Below, in pieces: positions 63,637 to 64,000 of a DNA stretch of 64,000 bases. The notes beneath the pieces were generated by a model. That model saw nothing but the letters and a program-made list of their open reading frames with translations. It did no database searches and had not been told where the DNA came from. A program made the position numbers and the translations under genes. The stretch's first letter is position 1. Each line of letters opens with the position of its first letter. Source of the DNA: Streptomyces zagrosensis (lineage in GTDB: Bacteria; Actinomycetota; Actinomycetes; Streptomycetales; Streptomycetaceae); the NCBI RefSeq assembly GCF_014203645.1, contig NZ_JACHJL010000002.1, forward strand, positions 558,001-622,000. The letters run 5' to 3'.

Positions 63637-64000
63637 ATGCGACGAACGTATTGCACACGTGGGCACGGAGCGCGGCCGTGGCGTGCTCGGCGCAGTTGGC
63701 CGGTCGGGCCCCTCCGGCGACCTGCGTCTCGACAGCATCGACGCTTTGTTGGGCGCACGGTCGGGTTGCTGACGGCGCTCGCCTCGCTGTGTGGGGTGCT
63801 GGTGGCCGGTCCGATGTCCGTGGCGGAGGAGCGGGGCCACGGGCGCGCGGCGGGGGAAGCCCCGCCTCCCCCTGTCCCCGCCGAAGCAGCCCCGGCTGCC
63901 TCGGCCGCGCCCTCCGAACGGCGCCCGGCAGCGGAGCCGCACGCGAAACAGAACGCTGAGCCGCAAGCTGAGCCGGATACGGGGGCGGCGGGCGGGGCGG
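63637..64000 (+). CDS. Membrane protein with Arg-rich N-terminus and Pro/Ala-rich body (cut by window end)
   Basis: A partial gene running off the window. The ATG at 63637 opens an Arg-rich stretch (RGHGARPWRARRSWPVGPL), a membrane/signal segment TVGLLTALASLCGVLVAGPM and then a Pro/Ala/Glu-rich region (EAPPPPVPAEAAPAASAAP). About 121 codons are visible. It may be a secreted or anchored protein; the functional domain lies outside the window. The ribosome-binding site is weak, so the start could differ. Confidence 0.55.
   Translation, partial: MRRTYCTRGHGARPWRARRSWPVGPLRRPASRQHRRFVGRTVGLLTALASLCGVLVAGPMSVAEERGHGRAAGEAPPPPVPAEAAPAASAAPSERRPAAEPHAKQNAEPQAEPDTGAAGGA

Overview
The window is high-GC actinobacterial DNA, almost certainly from a Streptomyces chromosome. 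The evidence is third-position G/C bias, many GTG starts, long perfect GC-rich terminator hairpins and a typical Streptomyces gene set: a secreted S1 protease, an S8 subtilase, prokaryotic phospholipase A2, anti-sigma ATPase-like proteins, a SpoIIE/PP2C phosphatase, DUF1062, DUF5926/SEC-C and a Prim-Pol-like protein. The serS and pheA genes suggest chromosomal core rather than arm.

Layout. 1-11.6 kb: an MFS exporter cut by the window edge and its GntR/FadR regulator; a small Cys-containing protein; a LysR regulator; decayed fragments of a methyltransferase and of trpD; an XRE-type protein; a secreted S1 protease; a small membrane protein; a DHA2 drug exporter divergent from a double-domain Lrp/AsnC regulator. 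11.7-21 kb: a large secreted S8 protease, DUF1062, phospholipase A2, a HAD phosphatase overlapping serS, a gene-poor stretch with seven DnaA-box-like 9-mers, then pheA. 21.4-31.1 kb: a mosaic accessory locus. It holds a SIS-domain gene, a type I-E-like CRISPR array with no cas genes in view, a second full-length alanyl-tRNA synthetase, a radical SAM enzyme, a CYTH-domain protein and an XRE regulator with satellite genes. The same 3' end of the SIS gene plus array tail, and the same 220-bp segment, each occur twice. This arrangement reads as a tandem duplication followed by complementary loss. I consider this the most unusual part of the window.

31.8-38 kb: a DeoR-regulated sugar ABC importer (two permeases, a Tat-type lipoprotein binding protein, no ATPase) with a Gfo/Idh/MocA oxidoreductase; the second permease is broken by a 2-base frameshift in a GT run. 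38.1-45 kb: a minus-strand extracytoplasmic copper-handling cluster (membrane protein, YcnI, Sco, PCuAC, CopC-CopD fusion, DyP peroxidase). 45.4-61.7 kb: signalling and housekeeping genes (two anti-sigma-type ATPases, a GAF/PP2C phosphatase, ArsR-like and TetR regulators, an SRPBCC protein, aminopeptidase P, a Prim-Pol-like protein, DUF5926, a glycerophosphodiesterase and an HtrA protease). A 2.3 kb gene-free stretch here contains a strong hairpin that may mark a small RNA. 61.8-64 kb: tRNA-Ser(TGA), a zinc-ribbon mini-protein, a small secreted protein and a membrane protein cut by the window end.

Functional assignments come from reading motifs and remembered family features; no database search was run.
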